Below are positions 22,781 through 34,329 of a DNA stretch of 64,000 nt, piece after piece. The notes beneath the pieces were generated by a model. That model searched no databases, was not told the origin of the DNA, and saw nothing but the letters and a program-made list of their open reading frames with translations. The stretch is from Nemophila menziesii (lineage: Eukaryota; Streptophyta; Magnoliopsida; Boraginales; Hydrophyllaceae). The translations under genes were made by a program, and so were the position numbers. The stretch spans positions 17,041,730 through 17,105,729 of the forward strand of contig JARWIR010000001.1 of NCBI GenBank assembly GCA_029959085.1, read 5' to 3'. The first letter of the stretch is position 1; every line of letters begins with the position of its first letter.

Positions 22781-23352
22781 AAGGTGAAATTTGATGTTTT
22801 TATTGAACCTATTAGTTTCCCTTTTAATGTGGTAAATCTACCCCTTCATTTTGAATATATTTGCTACTTCGTCTGATTTTAGTTGAATTTGGAGGCAGTA
22901 TTTGTATTCAGCTAGAAATGGTGATCTACGTTGTCTTTTTCTGTTTTTTTTTTCAAACAATTTCTATTAATGATCAACTAATTAAACCATATACAACTCA
23001 AGAGATCATGCTTTCTTAATACTATATATAACGCAGACTGTAGAAAAAGTGCTTCATCAACGGCTTAGGTCCAACTATTGTAATTTAGGAATTATTTATG
23101 TTAATCTTTCTTACTTGAGTATTATATGATTGTTAATCTAGATTTCTAATAGTGAAGGTCAAATTTAGATTTTCTTAAATTGGTGTGTTTTTATGCATTA
23201 CGGGTTCATTGTTGATGAGCAATGTACACATGATGATAATCATCCGGTTGTGAATAGTAAATATGAGAAAGTTAATATCGCCACTTAGCTGAGGAATTTC
23301 ATTGTTCAGTGATAAGCTATTTTGGATTTTTCATCCATTAAATTCTATCTAT

Positions 23353-23413
<61 letters not shown>
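23353..23413. repeat. (AT)n microsatellite
   Basis: About 60 bp of AT repeats near the 5' end of Helitron copy 2. Confidence 0.95.
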
Positions 23414-23417
<4 letters not shown>

Positions 23418-23617
23418 CTACGGTCCAGATCTTAAACGTAAGTGATGGCCAGAATCATTTATTGCCCCACGTATCATTAAGACCATTAATTATTCATTAC
23501 TTAATTAAAAAACTCTATTCTAATTTAATTTCCTTTTCCATTTCATCAAAAGTTTAAAAAAATGTCACTTGAAAATCACTCATTTTTAATCAATTTCCTT
23601 TTCTTAATCCATTGCAA

Positions 23618-23803
23618 ATTTTTTTTGATACGTGGGTTCTAGGCTAGCTTTCACACACCTAACTAGTCCCACGGGGAATATGCCCACCCTCCCCAAGCAT
23701 ACCCTCAGGCACGTCAGAACTAGGTGTTCTGAGAGGAATTCGAACCCTGTACCTCTTGGTTGAGATACAAGGTTCTGGCCAGCTGAGGTAACTCAACTGG
23801 TTA
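23618..23803 (-). mobile_element. tRNA-derived SINE with TSD and empty-site support
   Basis: On the minus strand an A-box-like TACCTCAGCTGGCC is followed by a B box GGTTCGAATTCC at the usual spacing, then a body ending GAACCCACGTATC and a run of A (plus strand T at 23619-23626). Flanked by AATCCATTGCAA at 23606-23617 and 23804-23815. The paralogous position in copy 1 (about 21481) has a single uninterrupted CTTAATCCATTGCAATTAG, i.e. the empty site. This proves insertion after the two Helitron copies separated. Confidence 0.88.
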
Positions 23804-24854
23804 AATCCATTGCAATTAGTTTTACCATCAGTTTCGCAGAAAATCACTCCTTTCTAATTACTTTTTTTGGTTTATTAATCCATTGTAATTAGTCACATTA
23901 CTTTGATTTTTCTTTTCTCTGCAAAGCATCTTTACAATCATTCACCCTGGCTTGATTCTTCTTCTCTCCAGTCACATCCCACCTTCGAAATCATCTTCTT
24001 TGACGGACAATGTATTACACACATATAGCAACAAACTTCACTGTTATTACACCATCAATTTTTCTTTATTGAAATCCATTTTCACCATTAGGGACCAACA
24101 CCACTAATACACAATAACTTTGTTACACCATCAAGTTGTTGTTGAAGATCGACGGCAAATGGAGCACGAGTAAATTGTTCATTTGGCCTGGAGAGCATTC
24201 ATGACAATACTGTACACGGTAAAACTGCTAAAGATCAACATTGGTACGGGATAGTAATATTTTTTTTATCGGATTTATCGATTTATTTGTGAGTGGGTTT
24301 TTACTATGTGATTGTTATCAATTACTTTTTCAATCTCTTATTTTACTATGCTGTAAAATTGAATTGTTTTTTACTGTTTCCATGCACTAGGTCGAAACAG
24401 TTGGGAAGTTTTATCTAATCCAAGGTAATAAGTTAATGTCAATTTATGAATATTTTTTTGTATTTGTAGAGGTGTTCTTAGCGTTCTTGGGGATTTGATG
24501 CTAAGGAAATTAACAGTTGATGCCGCAAATTCAAGTTGGTAAAATTCATTGTTGTTGAATTTTCACAAGTGCCGTTGTGGATGCCATTAGAACGTCGTGT
24601 TTAAAAAATTCCTCCTCGAGTATAGAACTTTTTTAGTGACAGTTGTACTATGATGACATGAAGATAGATATACTTATCTTGCATTATATTTTTTATGTGT
24701 TTATTGGTGTTTGATTTATTACGTAATCACTTTCATGTACTACTTTCTCACTTAGGATGAATATATTGAGTAATACACTAAGGAGAGAGGTGGATATATG
24801 TATAAGAAGGCTATTGTTGATTTAGTTGTGATTCTTATTTGAGATATTCCAGAT

Positions 24855-25100
24855 GTTAAAAAGGCGGACTCCTCCATTTATAAGAATCCGCATATATATC
24901 TACCCAGGTTAACATTTTTCTCTACCTTGTATTATATTTTTCTCTACTTTGTATTATAATGGGCCAAAATCTGCAAATCCCAAAAAGTTATTTCCTTACA
25001 TCTATAACTGTGTGATACTTTAAAAGATGGATGTTCGGGTTGCAACTGTCAACATATTGGCAAACTTTGGCGCTATGGTAGATTCACTAAAGGTGAAATT
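24855..25100 (+). pseudogene. Captured coatomer gamma subunit-like exon (copy 2)
   Basis: Counterpart of 22565-22780: from 25027 the frame reads MDVRVATVNILANFGAMVDSLK, one residue different from copy 1 (Asn for Lys), and ends at the same donor. Preserved similarity in both copies shows the exon was on board before the copies diverged. Confidence 0.48.
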
Positions 25101-25538
25101 TGATGTTTTTGTTGACCCTATTAGTTTTTCTTTTAATGTAGTAAATCTACCCCTTCAATATGAATATATTTGCTACTACGTATGAGTTTAGTTGATTTTA
25201 GAGGCATTATTGGTATTCAGATAGAAATGGTGATCTACGGTGTCTATTTCTGTTTTTTTAAAACAATTTCTATTAATGATCAACACACTAAACAATATAC
25301 AACTCAAGAGAGCATCCTTTCTTATTACTATAATTATATATATATATATATCAGACTGTAGAAAAAGTGCTTCATCAATGGGTTGGGTCCAACTATTGAA
25401 ATTTTAATGTTATTTATGTTAATCTTTCTTACTTGAGTATTATATGATTGTTAATATAGATTTCTAATAGTGAAAGTCAAATTTAGATTTTTGGTATATT
25501 TTTATGCAGTACGTGTTCATTGTTGATGAGCATTATTT

Positions 25539-25580
25539 TTGGTTTTGTCTTTCTTATCATAGTAGTAAAGACAAAACCAA
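25539..25580. repeat. Perfect 14-bp inverted repeat, 14-nt loop
   Basis: TTGGTTTTGTCTTT at 25539-25552 and its exact complement at 25567-25580. It sits exactly where homology between Helitron copies 1 and 2 ends. It could be part of an unrelated terminal structure or a foldback; no CTRR follows. Confidence 0.7.
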
Positions 25581-25689
25581 CAGTCTCGGAGGAGAAAACT
25601 ATTATTTTCCTAGTCAAAAAGTTGTTCATTCCATTTAATTCTAAAAAATCATCTCATGCCAGTAGTAAGAGAGTCAACAATGTTTCTAA

Positions 25690-26010
25690 ATAAATATGAA
25701 CCTCAGACTTGATATCATTAGCTTGAATGAAGTCATCATAAGTGTATACATAGTAGCAGTGACTATATTTTTTGAAACAAAGTCATTTTTTCCCTTCCAT
25801 GTATGTCAAACAACAATAGAAGCATGGTCCCCAATTTCAAAATTGTCCTTGGTTATATTTAAAAAAAATAATGTGGAGCCATTTTCTTGGATAGGAAATT
25901 TAGAGGACAAGCCAATCAAATTTCCCTGGCCTAAATGCATTTAAAGAAAAGATGTACTATAGTTTCTGAAGCTTGATTACAAAGAGTGCAAGTTGAAGAT
26001 TTAGATTTTT
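25690..26010 (-). pseudogene. LINE remnant (zf-RVT region), antisense
   Basis: Read on the minus strand from about 26000: CxLCNQASETIVHLFFKC, then FPIQENGSTLFF and KLGTMLLLLF. The C-x2-C ... H-x4-C pattern belongs to the zinc-finger region downstream of LINE reverse transcriptase. In-frame stops show decay. Confidence 0.55.
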
Positions 26011-26672
26011 TTTTTAAAAATCTACTTGTTGGAATTAGCACATTAATATTTATTTATTAAGTGAATTTCGTCATGATTTTAAGAGAGAAGTGAAAAAGCT
26101 ATTCATGTACTTAATAGTCACACAATGGAATATGAAAAGAAAATCATTGGAAATTCTTTATTTGAAATGATTTCCTTTATCAAATTCTCCATCCTATTGG
26201 GAGATGTAGAAAATACTTTTTATTGATTAAAAAGTCCCACATCGAAAATGGAGAAGAGATCAAGTAAGTATTTATGTGCTTACCTCTCTATTCATTCCAA
26301 AATGATTAAAGGCTATGAAGGCTAAAAGAGAATAAGAAAAGCCCAATACACACACCTCGCCCTTCACAACTTAAGACTCATTAACTTAGAGTATTCTACA
26401 ATCAAAAGGTGTAAAGGTCCTTCTCCTGACCTATATATAGAGGTTTCTCCTCACCTAATACTTCTGAAAACAATACTCTACTCTCCTCTCACTAAAAAAA
26501 AACATAAATCCCAAGAAAACCCAACCCATACCAAAACACAACAAAAAAACCACTATAAAAATGCTTACATCGACATAAAGTCTGATCATTAAAATCCGAC
26601 AAAAAAATATCACACTAACGCAGAAACCACAAAAAGCAATTAAGCGGTACAATTTACTAAAAATAAAGTTAA

Positions 26673-26838
26673 TGTTATGAATAAAGAAAATAGAAATTCT
26701 ATTGATTATCGGAGAGTGTGTAGATTGCAGAGTACATACTCCAATTTATAGATTATAGGTAACCCTAAACCCTAGTCTTCATGGACTTGACTACAAGTCC
26801 ATGGGCTAGACATAATATTCACATATGGGTTTATAACA
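26673..26838 (-). mobile_element. Copia LTR, 166 bp
   Basis: Starts TGTTAT and ends ATAACA on either strand, so it has the TG...CA ends and 6-bp inverted termini of an LTR. On the minus strand it reads TGTTATAAACCCATATGTG ... TTCATAACA, preceded by a purine-rich CCAAGAGGGT, a fit for the polypurine tract next to a 3' LTR. It lies directly downstream of the copia RNase H relic at 26840-28120. Confidence 0.7.
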
Positions 26839-28120
26839 ACCCTCTTGGATATTCAATCCCTAAGAATATCCATCGTTAAAACCTTCCTAAAAACCCGAGT
26901 AGAAACAAAATTAGTGAGGAAAAAAGAGTACATCTTTATACACTTTCTATAACTATTAAATTAAAAACCTTTATCATGAAATCCTATTAGGACAAAACGA
27001 TGCGAAGGAAAAACGTGTAATGCGTATTTGTCTCCCCCAATTTATTGATATCTCAAAAAAGATCTTTAGGTTGTCACATGCCAATATTGTTTATTAGTTT
27101 CTTGAATAGAGGCAGGTAATGCTTTTGTGAATAAATCAACCAATTTTTCAGTTTGAGCGAACTTGATAATATCTATTTCACATTTCTTTGGGAATTCATG
27201 TTAAAAAGTAACTTTGGTAAGATGTGCTTGATTCAGTCACCTTTGATGAAACCTCCTTTGACTTGAGCTATACAAACAACATTATCTACGTATAATATGA
27301 CCAGGTTTTGTTTGTCAATCGAAAGGTTGAATTCTCCTTGAATATGTTAAGTCAATGTCTTAACCAAACATATTCTCGTCTTGGCTCATCAATGGCAAGT
27401 ATATCGGCATGATCTAAAGATGTATCAACAATGGTTTTTCTTTGTAGAGCGCCATGAGAGAGCGTGCCGCCATAGGTAAAAAGATATTTGGTTTGTGATC
27501 TTCTTTTATGTGGGTCATATAAATATCCAACATCTGCATAACTAATCTATTCATATTTTGAATATAGAAATACTATATCACGAGTTCCAAGAATATAACA
27601 ATGTATGTGTTTAATGTCATTCGAGTGTCTCATTGTTGGTGATGAACTATATGTTGATAACAAAGTTACATTAAAAAAATGTCTGGATGATTGTTACTAG
27701 AAATATACAATAGTATATGTTACTCTGGGCCAAGATTCTTTTTTGTTATTTTCACGTGGACAAAAAATATCTTTTTGTGAATCGAGTAAATGTACAACCA
27801 TTGGTGAACTCAATGAATGAGATTTATCCATATTGAATCGCTTAAGAATTTTTTTGACATAATCTGATTGGTGGAGAAAATTCCATCTGTCAAATATTCA
27901 ATTTACAAGCCAAGGGAAAATTTACTTTACCAAGATCTTTCATCTCAATTTTTTTGTTGTTGCTATTAGATTTAGATTTTCAATGTAGACCACAATAAGT
28001 ACAAATATAAAATTAGATTTTTTCATGAAAACATATGAAATTTAACATATCCTTCTTTGAGAAGATATGTACCAAGACGAATATACTATATTCGTTCAAA
28101 ATGTTTAATTTTTTATTCAA
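26839..28120 (-). mobile_element. Ty1-copia relic 2: end of reverse transcriptase and RNase H
   Basis: Nucleotide paralog of 6200-7560 in the same orientation, e.g. CACCTTTGATGAAGCC/CACCTTTGATGAAACC with CTCCTTTGACTTGAGC, and the complement of a KGDRTKH-type region. Many small indels destroy the frames. Together with the LTR at 26673-26838 this is the 3' third of one dead element. Confidence 0.72.
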
Positions 28121-28347
28121 AAAAATATGTGATTGATTGAAAGATTAAAATATTAAATTTAGAATATAAAGATTATCTAGTGTTTTGTGGGTAGAGATTA
28201 CCGTTAGTAATGTGTTATGAACAAAAATAATAGAAATAAAAATAGTGATTTTTTTATTTCTGTTTTAAAACAGAAATAGAAACAGATTTCTATTTCTGTT
28301 TTAAAAACAAACAGAAATAAAAAATCCAAATAAAATATTTCAATTAA

Positions 28348-28539
28348 GAGTAATTATATTTCTCACCCCTGCTTGTTTCACCCTTGTATCACCCCTTATG
28401 TGTCACCTTATGTGGCATTCAACCAAAGAGAGAAAAAAAATTTAATTAGGAAAGCGAAACACTTTGATTGGTGTTTAAAACCTCCACGTAAGAGGTGACA
28501 TAAGGGTGATCTAAAAAGGGGTGATAGATATCATTACTC
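28348..28539. mobile_element. Mutator-type MITE
   Basis: 192 bp with inverted ends (GAGTAATTATATTTCTCACCCC on the left; the right end read inverted is GAGTAATGATATCTATCACCCC) and an exact 9-bp duplication TTCAATTAA at 28339-28347 and 28540-28548. Non-coding. Inner repeats of CACCCCT/CACCTTATGTG are also inverted (AAGGTGACATAAGGGTG-like on the right). Confidence 0.85.
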
Positions 28540-28559
28540 TTCAATTAAAGTAAAACTAG

Positions 28560-29220
28560 TCTATTACAATAGTGAAATATTAAACGAAACATTTACACGA
28601 ATATAATGTTGTTAAAAAGATATTCTGGTGTACTGGTTATCTCTAACGGAGAGAGTTCTACTACACTATAATATAGAGAGAAGTATTTCTTTTGTTCTTT
28701 TCTGATTGGTTTCGTAGCGAAGACAAATGGGTAGGACTTGTATTTATAGGTGAGTAGGTGAGGAGAAGCTCTTATCAGAAACATCAGAAGACTTGTTTCA
28801 TTTTTCTACTCCCCAACTTCCCCACAAGCCCACGACGCCCGCCCACGCCGTCGCCGGGTTAGGCAAGGTGGTGGTGCATGCGTGGGGCTTTGCCTTTTCC
28901 TTTTTGTTTTCCATCGCCTTTAGTTCTTTTGAAAGGAATATATGAGTAAGATATTATATTCTAATATTTTCTCTATCTCTCCTCTTATGTGGGACTTTTT
29001 GTTCAATAAAAAATTATTTCCACTTCTGAAAAAACAGTAATAGATAGATACTCTATGTTAATAAGAATCTTTTCTACTTCTCGAAAAAAAAATAGGATTT
29101 ACATTAACACTATATATTAATATAAATTCTAACACATATAATATGTAATTCTAAACTCTAATTTTAATTTTTATGGCCTAAAGTCCAAGAGCTGAATGGA
29201 ATGTCTATGTTAACAATTAT
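28560..29220. other. No recognisable gene; GC-rich patch
   Basis: 28805-28890 is a GC-rich patch (CCCACGACGCCCGCCCACGCC) in AT-rich surroundings. 28960-29110 contains GTGGGACTTTTTGTTCAATA-like words also found near 26230. No protein motif. Confidence 0.35.
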
Positions 29221-29226
29221 CAATTA

Positions 29227-29481
29227 CTCCTTTCGTCCATTTTTATTTGTACTACTTTTTGTGGCACAAATATTAAAAAAGACATTAAATACATTCCATT
29301 TTTACTATATTGCCCTTATTTATTGAGTAGAATGTCATTCAATGCACTATTGCTTTTAACTAATTAACTAGGGGTGATATTAGAAAAATAGGAGAAAACA
29401 TGTCTTGATAATATGAAAGGAACAAATATTATTGGACACCTCATTTTAGAAAGAATGACAAATAAAAATGGACGGAGGGAG
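29227..29481. mobile_element. Stowaway-type MITE
   Basis: Inverted ends CTCCTTTCGTCCATTTTTAT and, inverted from the right, CTCCCTCCGTCCATTTTTAT, flanked by TA at 29225-29226 and 29482-29483. This is the Tc1/mariner-derived Stowaway signature. 255 bp, non-coding. Confidence 0.88.
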
Positions 29482-29509
29482 TATTTGTTTTTATAGTTAC
29501 AAATTACAA

Positions 29510-30580
29510 GATCATCTTAACCAACACAACTCAAAAGCGTTATGTACTTGAATACACCGACAAAAAACTTTCAGCCGTGGATGCGACATCTCCACCATCC
29601 TTTTTGTAGTCACCTTCATCTTCGCCACATCTAAAGTGGTATGTTCACTCTCATGTTTTCTTCTCTTTCTACCATAACATTACACACTCTATCTATGCTT
29701 ATATATACAAGTATGGTTTCATTTACTAATATCATTTTAAAATGCAATAAAAAGGTAATTTGACTTATTAACGCTTAATCTTCAAAGTCTTTGTTTATCG
29801 GATAGTTCAATTTCACCCAAGTTAGTGTATGGTATATTTATGGAGCGGTAACACATAATTATTGCAACCAAATAAAGATTACGTGTAATTGAAATTCATT
29901 AGGCGTTATTTATGAGTCATTGTTAATATATCTATATATTTAGTTAAATTTGATTATCGAAAGTAGATTTGAACTAATGACTCATTAGTTTACATATTTA
30001 AGGATAATAAAAAGATATCAACAACATAGACCAGATGCTATTTTGCTTAAATGTATAAATTTTATGTTTAGTTTTTTGCACATAGATCTATTTACATAAT
30101 TACGGGTATGTCAAGGAAGAAATATTTACCCAAAAAAATGGATAAGTTCGTTGGCTATACATGAACATTTTTCCACAGTTAATTTTATGTACTGCTTTAC
30201 TCTGATATACATGTCTAAATTACACTTTAAGGTTTTCTCAATCCTGAGGCTGTGTTATGTGCTTATGAACCATGCAATTCTTGAAGCTATAGAAGGTAAA
30301 AATGGTAAAAAGCAGTTAATAGTTCATATATATTACTGATCTGCACTTTTGCTAGCGTGCTCAGTGGACTAGTCTTCTCCGAGCACTGCACGCACAAGAG
30401 GAAGGCCGCCACACTAAAGAGGAAGGTAAAATCAGCTTTTGTTGGCTATTGAGAAAATGTTTAATTTGCATTTCCCAAGACCAGTGCCTACAAATTTTTT
30501 GATATATTAATTGGATGCGAGCTTATGTTAAACTATCACCTTATTAAAATAAACATGTCTATAAAAAAATCCATCAAGGT
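29510..30580 (+). pseudogene. Unrecognised gene relic, copy II, left part
   Basis: Paralog of copy I: CAACACAACTCAAAAGC, ACTTGAATACACCGACAAAAA, then GTTCACTCTCATGTTTTCTTC and, at 30106, an ATG exon reading MSRKKYLPKK that hits a stop. It lacks the 1.2-kb duplicated middle of copy I. It is cut at 30580 by the LTR element; its likely continuation resumes after 38998, with clear homology from about 39190. Confidence 0.5.
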
Positions 30581-30779
30581 TGTGAGATATTTAAATAAGT
30601 GGAACTGTGGAAGAGAGAAAAGAGAAAAGAGAAAAAGGAAAATAATATATCGGTAATGAAAGAACCATAAAAGTTAGAGATCAACAGACTACTAGAGACT
30701 ACATTGTGAATGAGTTGATATCTAACATAATAGAATAAGACCATCTATATTATATTTCGAAGTTTTTCCTACGGTCCGG

Positions 30780-30890
30780 ATTTATCCACTTAAGTGGTGG
30801 TCAGGATCGATTCTGAGAAAACATAAGTGGTGGCCAGGATCGATTCTGAGAAAACATAAGTGGTGGCCAGGATCGATTCTGGCCCCACTT
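30780..30890 (+). repeat. Three 33-bp direct repeats in Helitron 1
   Basis: AAGTGGTGGCCAGGATCGAT plus TCTGAGAAAACAT repeats three times. Helitron 2 has the related ACATAAGTGGTGGCCAGGAT, also three times, at about 37710-37800. Confidence 0.85.
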
Positions 30891-31139
30891 ATTAATTTTT
30901 TTTTTATCCGCCTTCACACTCCCTTCACACTTCTCTCTCTTATTCGTCAAGCAAAAAAGACTCTGCCTTCACCGTTCTCCCAACATCGACACCGCCGCTC
31001 ACCACCTCACCATCTCACCACCTCACCATCTCACCACCTCACTACCTCACATACCTACTCCAAGACACCTCTCCGCTCCATCGACCTCTGACTTTCTTTA
31101 TATTTTTCAAGGTTAGCAACCATTTTGGTTCCAGAAGAA

Positions 31140-31860
31140 TGGAGTTTCGTAGAATAAAAAGGAGCTGCCGAAGGTAATTATTTAGTTTCTTTTATTAACA
31201 TAATCGGAGAACAAATCGGTAAGGTGTAAAGTCATTCTGGGCTCCGGTGAAGACTGCTTTAAGCTAGGCTTCAATCGATCGAGGGCTTTGAAGAAATTAT
31301 CGGTATTCGATTCAGTTTAATTCGATTAGTGGGGGTATTGGTAGTTGATTTCATATTGATTTCCATTTCAATTTTTCCCTAATCTTTACATACATATATA
31401 ACATAATCGGAGAACAAATCGGTAAGGTGTAAAGTCATTCTGGGCTCCGGTGAAGACTGCTTTAAGCTAGGCTTCGATCGATCGAGGGCTTTGAAGAAAT
31501 TATCGGTATTCGATTCAGTTTAATTCGATTAGTGGGGGTATTGGTAGTTGATTTCATATTGATTTCCATTTCAATTTTTCCCTAATCTTTACATACATAT
31601 ATAATACAGGTCCTGCACAGAAGGTGTTTGGGATCAGTCCTATGAAAGGTTTGTTAAGCTATTAAATGGCCGAGAGACATTATGGTTCTGTTATATGGTT
31701 CATAATCTTCAAAATGAGTTGTCCATCTATCTAATACATTCATTCTTCTGAATATCCATTAGGTTCAATTAAAATGAATATAGCTCATGCTCGGAAAACA
31801 GCGGTTGATTTGAATCAAGCACCTTTCAAGATTAGAATGAGAGCACCTTCAAAAACTGGT
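31140..31860 (+). pseudogene. Captured exon pieces, unassigned, with 203-bp tandem duplication
   Basis: Exon-like: MEFRRIKRSCRR from ATG 31140 to a donor at 31173; GPAQKVFGISPMK after an AG at about 31609; and KMNIAHARKTAVDLNQAPFK near 31770, followed by a GTAAAG donor at about 31860. The intron after the first piece contains the 203-bp tandem duplication. Family unknown. Confidence 0.35.
31198..31603 (+). repeat. 203-bp tandem duplication, nearly identical
   Basis: 31198-31400 and 31401-31603. I found one difference (CTTCAATCGATCG against CTTCGATCGATCG). So few changes in non-coding DNA points to a very recent event. Confidence 0.93.
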
Positions 31861-32204
31861 AAAGTTACATGACATTACAAGTCTTACTACTACTTGATAA
31901 AACGTGGATAACTAATTTTGTTTTTGAGCAGTGTGGAACTTGGGAAGCGTTTGTTGTTCAGAGGTACTACGTAGCTTATTGGGGAATTGCTTAACTATAA
32001 GTTCACGCAAGGGCAGAGTTATTGTTCGATGAGGTGTTAAGAGCTCTTCACGAGGTCTCGAAAAGATGAACTAGCAGCAAAATGCACTCATTAGCTACTG
32101 AGAAGTTATCTCAAAAGAGATCCTGACCTACAGGTAAAAATTTATGTTTTTACAACTGATTATTACTCAATTGGTAAAAAGTTTTGTATGAATTTGTTAA
32201 CAGC

Positions 32205-33055
32205 TTTGTTTTCAACTTTTGGAAGACTTTCCTGATGCACTTATGGTAATGAGAATGGCCCCAGTCTTAGGAAAGGTAAATTTTTGATATCGCCAAATTT
32301 GCTATTGATGAACATAAGAAATCAATTGAACAGTCAGGAAAAAAGTATGTGTTTGAAGATGTTTTGTCGGTGCGTATAAAGATTGGTACTGTGTATCAAT
32401 ACACCACCACTTTTACAGCCATGGAAATGGAGGAAACGGGAGGAGATCCTAAACTTAGAACAATCAATGCTAAAGTGAATGATAAGAAGATAAATGATTA
32501 TTATCTCAAGTATTTCAAGGTACTGGAGGTGATGAGGATAAAATCACCGTTCACCCATAACTCCTTTAATGTGAAAGGAAAGGAAAGGAAAGAGAAGAGA
32601 AGTGAAGTGAAGACTGGTACTGAAATTAGAACGATTGGTTTATTTCATATTTAAGTAAGGAAGTACGGTATGAATAATAAGGTGTTTATATTAAGACATT
32701 AGTTTATATTATTGATGGGTTAATATAACATAATCTGTAATGTGAAGGTTGCTAATGAGCTTTTATTTGTTATATTAGAGTTCTTCAATTTGTGAAAATA
32801 AAAATAAAAAATTAATTACTATTTTTAAATGTAATCAGGATGCAACTATTGATCAACTTCTTCTGATATTTCTCTCTCTTTTAAAAGATGAATTTCCTGA
32901 TGTGCGTTTAAATATTATTAGCAAGCTTGATCAAGTTAATCTGGTGGGTTTATTACTTTATATTATAATAAGTTAATTTAAGAAATGTTATAATCTAATT
33001 TACTGTTTAATTTTATTACAGGTGATTGGAATAAGACTTTTGAGACTGATTTGTC
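32205..33055 (+). pseudogene. Captured PP2A regulatory subunit A fragment
   Basis: Exon 32839-32943 reads DATIDQLLLIFLSLLKDEF, then PDVRLNIISKLDQVNL (35 codons, AG and GT borders). A next exon from 33023 reads VIGIRLLRL. An earlier exon ending at 32275 contains MAPVLGK. In order these match consecutive HEAT repeats of the 65-kDa scaffold subunit A of protein phosphatase 2A. The scaffold normally has 15 HEAT repeats; only about two are here and frames break outside. The cystatin-like piece sits in the intron between the first two exons. Strong match, recognised from memory. Confidence 0.8.
32279..32654 (+). pseudogene. Captured cystatin-like fragment
   Basis: The frame opens right after a TAA with IFDIAKFAIDEHKK, close to the plant cystatin signature (A-R-F-A-V-D-E-H-N), continues VFEDVLSVRIKIGTVYQY and ends NDYYLKYFKVLE before a basic tail without similarity. 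Plant cystatins inhibit papain-type proteases through a Q-x-V-x-G loop; that loop is missing here, so even if expressed the product should not inhibit. There is no start codon. Confidence 0.5.
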
Positions 33056-34329
33056 CTTTCGAAAAGTTTGGTGGCTGATTTGTCCTTTTCGAAAAATTCT
33101 GTACCTGCTGCTATTATTTCCTCTAGATCCAGAACTAACTTCAATCCAAACTTTGCGAGTGGAGCTAAATAAATTAACAAGAATCATACAGGGACTAGCT
33201 GTGCAATTATAGTTTATGATGGAGTTGCTTCTTCGAAGAAGAACAAATACTACGGAGCTGCTGCTAAGGAAAATAAAAACGGAGCTGCAAAAGACGCTAA
33301 ATTTCCCCCTGGGTGGCGATAAAAGCTTGAGTATGGGGGCGCAACTGCTGGAGAGTTAATTGCAGCATTAGTCCCTGTTATTGCATATATTTATTTCTAT
33401 AGAATTAACTCATTAAGTAGATGATAGCCACAAGTTTTATTGTACTGCAAAATAGCTGATGGTCAAGAAATTAATGATATAGCTGGTGTATTGCAAAATA
33501 CCTCCAAACGTTCATTATATTATATATATATATAATACTTGAATTAAACCGTGGATAGTAATGAATGAGCTCTTCTAAAGTTCAATTAGTTTTGCTTCGA
33601 TTTATTGATTTAGTAATTCGATTGTACATTTTGTATAACAGGCCTGTAGCAAAATATACGAGAAATTCGAGAAAAAAGGAGTAGTGAAAGAAAAACCAGC
33701 AGTGAGAAGCCTTTTAAGTATATTAGTTTTTTCAGTAATTTTGGGTGCATTTTCTAAATACGTTTAAAGAATTTTTTCTGTGTTATATTTTTGCTCACTG
33801 AAATTAGAAGATTTTTCATTGGGACCGGGGTGGAGGGCGTTAATTGCACTATATGTCCCTGTATCATGCAAATATTACACTATAGGTCCCTGTATCTCTC
33901 TTAATTTCTTTCATTTTTTTATCAAATGATTATCAGCTCTATCTCTCTTAACATCTCTCTTAATTTCATTAAAAAATTATACAGTTTTGCTAATGATTAT
34001 ACTTGCAGTTTTGCTATATTGTATTAAACTGTTATGTTTATTGATAAACAGGTTAAATCTGATAGTTAACTGTATTGCGTCATTTCATTCCTATTATTGT
34101 CAACATATCCTCTGGCTGGGGAAGATCTGCTGCTGCACAGGTAATAACAAATTAAATTTCCATTAGAACAGTCTTTTGTAACAGGTGGCACCGTATTGTG
34201 ATTAACACTGAGATGCTTCAGTCATGGCTCGCTATATCAGTCACCTGAGTCATGGTATTTATTTATATACTTCTTCAATTTATTTCTCGACTTTTGATAA
34301 TTAATATACCTCATATATGTGAATTTTCA

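Larger units (their letters stand above)
21240..23347 (+). mobile_element. Helitron-family copy 1 (carries coatomer-gamma-like exon)
   Basis: Its 5' part (ATAAGTTGTGGTCATGATT, then TCTGGCCCCACTCATCATTAA) matches the start region of the Helitrons at 30744 and 37664, but the exact TC end is degraded. From about 21300 to 23220 it is a paralog of 23450-25533. Exon-like islands with GT borders lie inside. It ends where copy 2 begins at 23348; no hairpin-CTRR end could be found, so the 3' limit is uncertain. It lies in the immediate upstream region of the Alfin-like gene. Confidence 0.6.
23348..25533 (+). mobile_element. Helitron-family copy 2
   Basis: Begins A|TCTATATTATA as in the Helitrons at 30744 and 37664, with a TA microsatellite grown inside the first 70 bp, then CTACGGTCCAGATCTTAAACG, homologous to the others. 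From 23450 it is a copy of element 1 (roughly 85-90 percent alike by eye), including the exon islands. Homology stops at about 25533, directly before a perfect 14-bp stem. No CTRR end is visible. A SINE is inserted at 23618-23803. Confidence 0.65.

Noticed and set aside
25696..25944. Plus-strand 82-codon frame as a gene
   Set aside because: The minus strand shows a LINE zinc-finger motif over the same bases, which explains it better.
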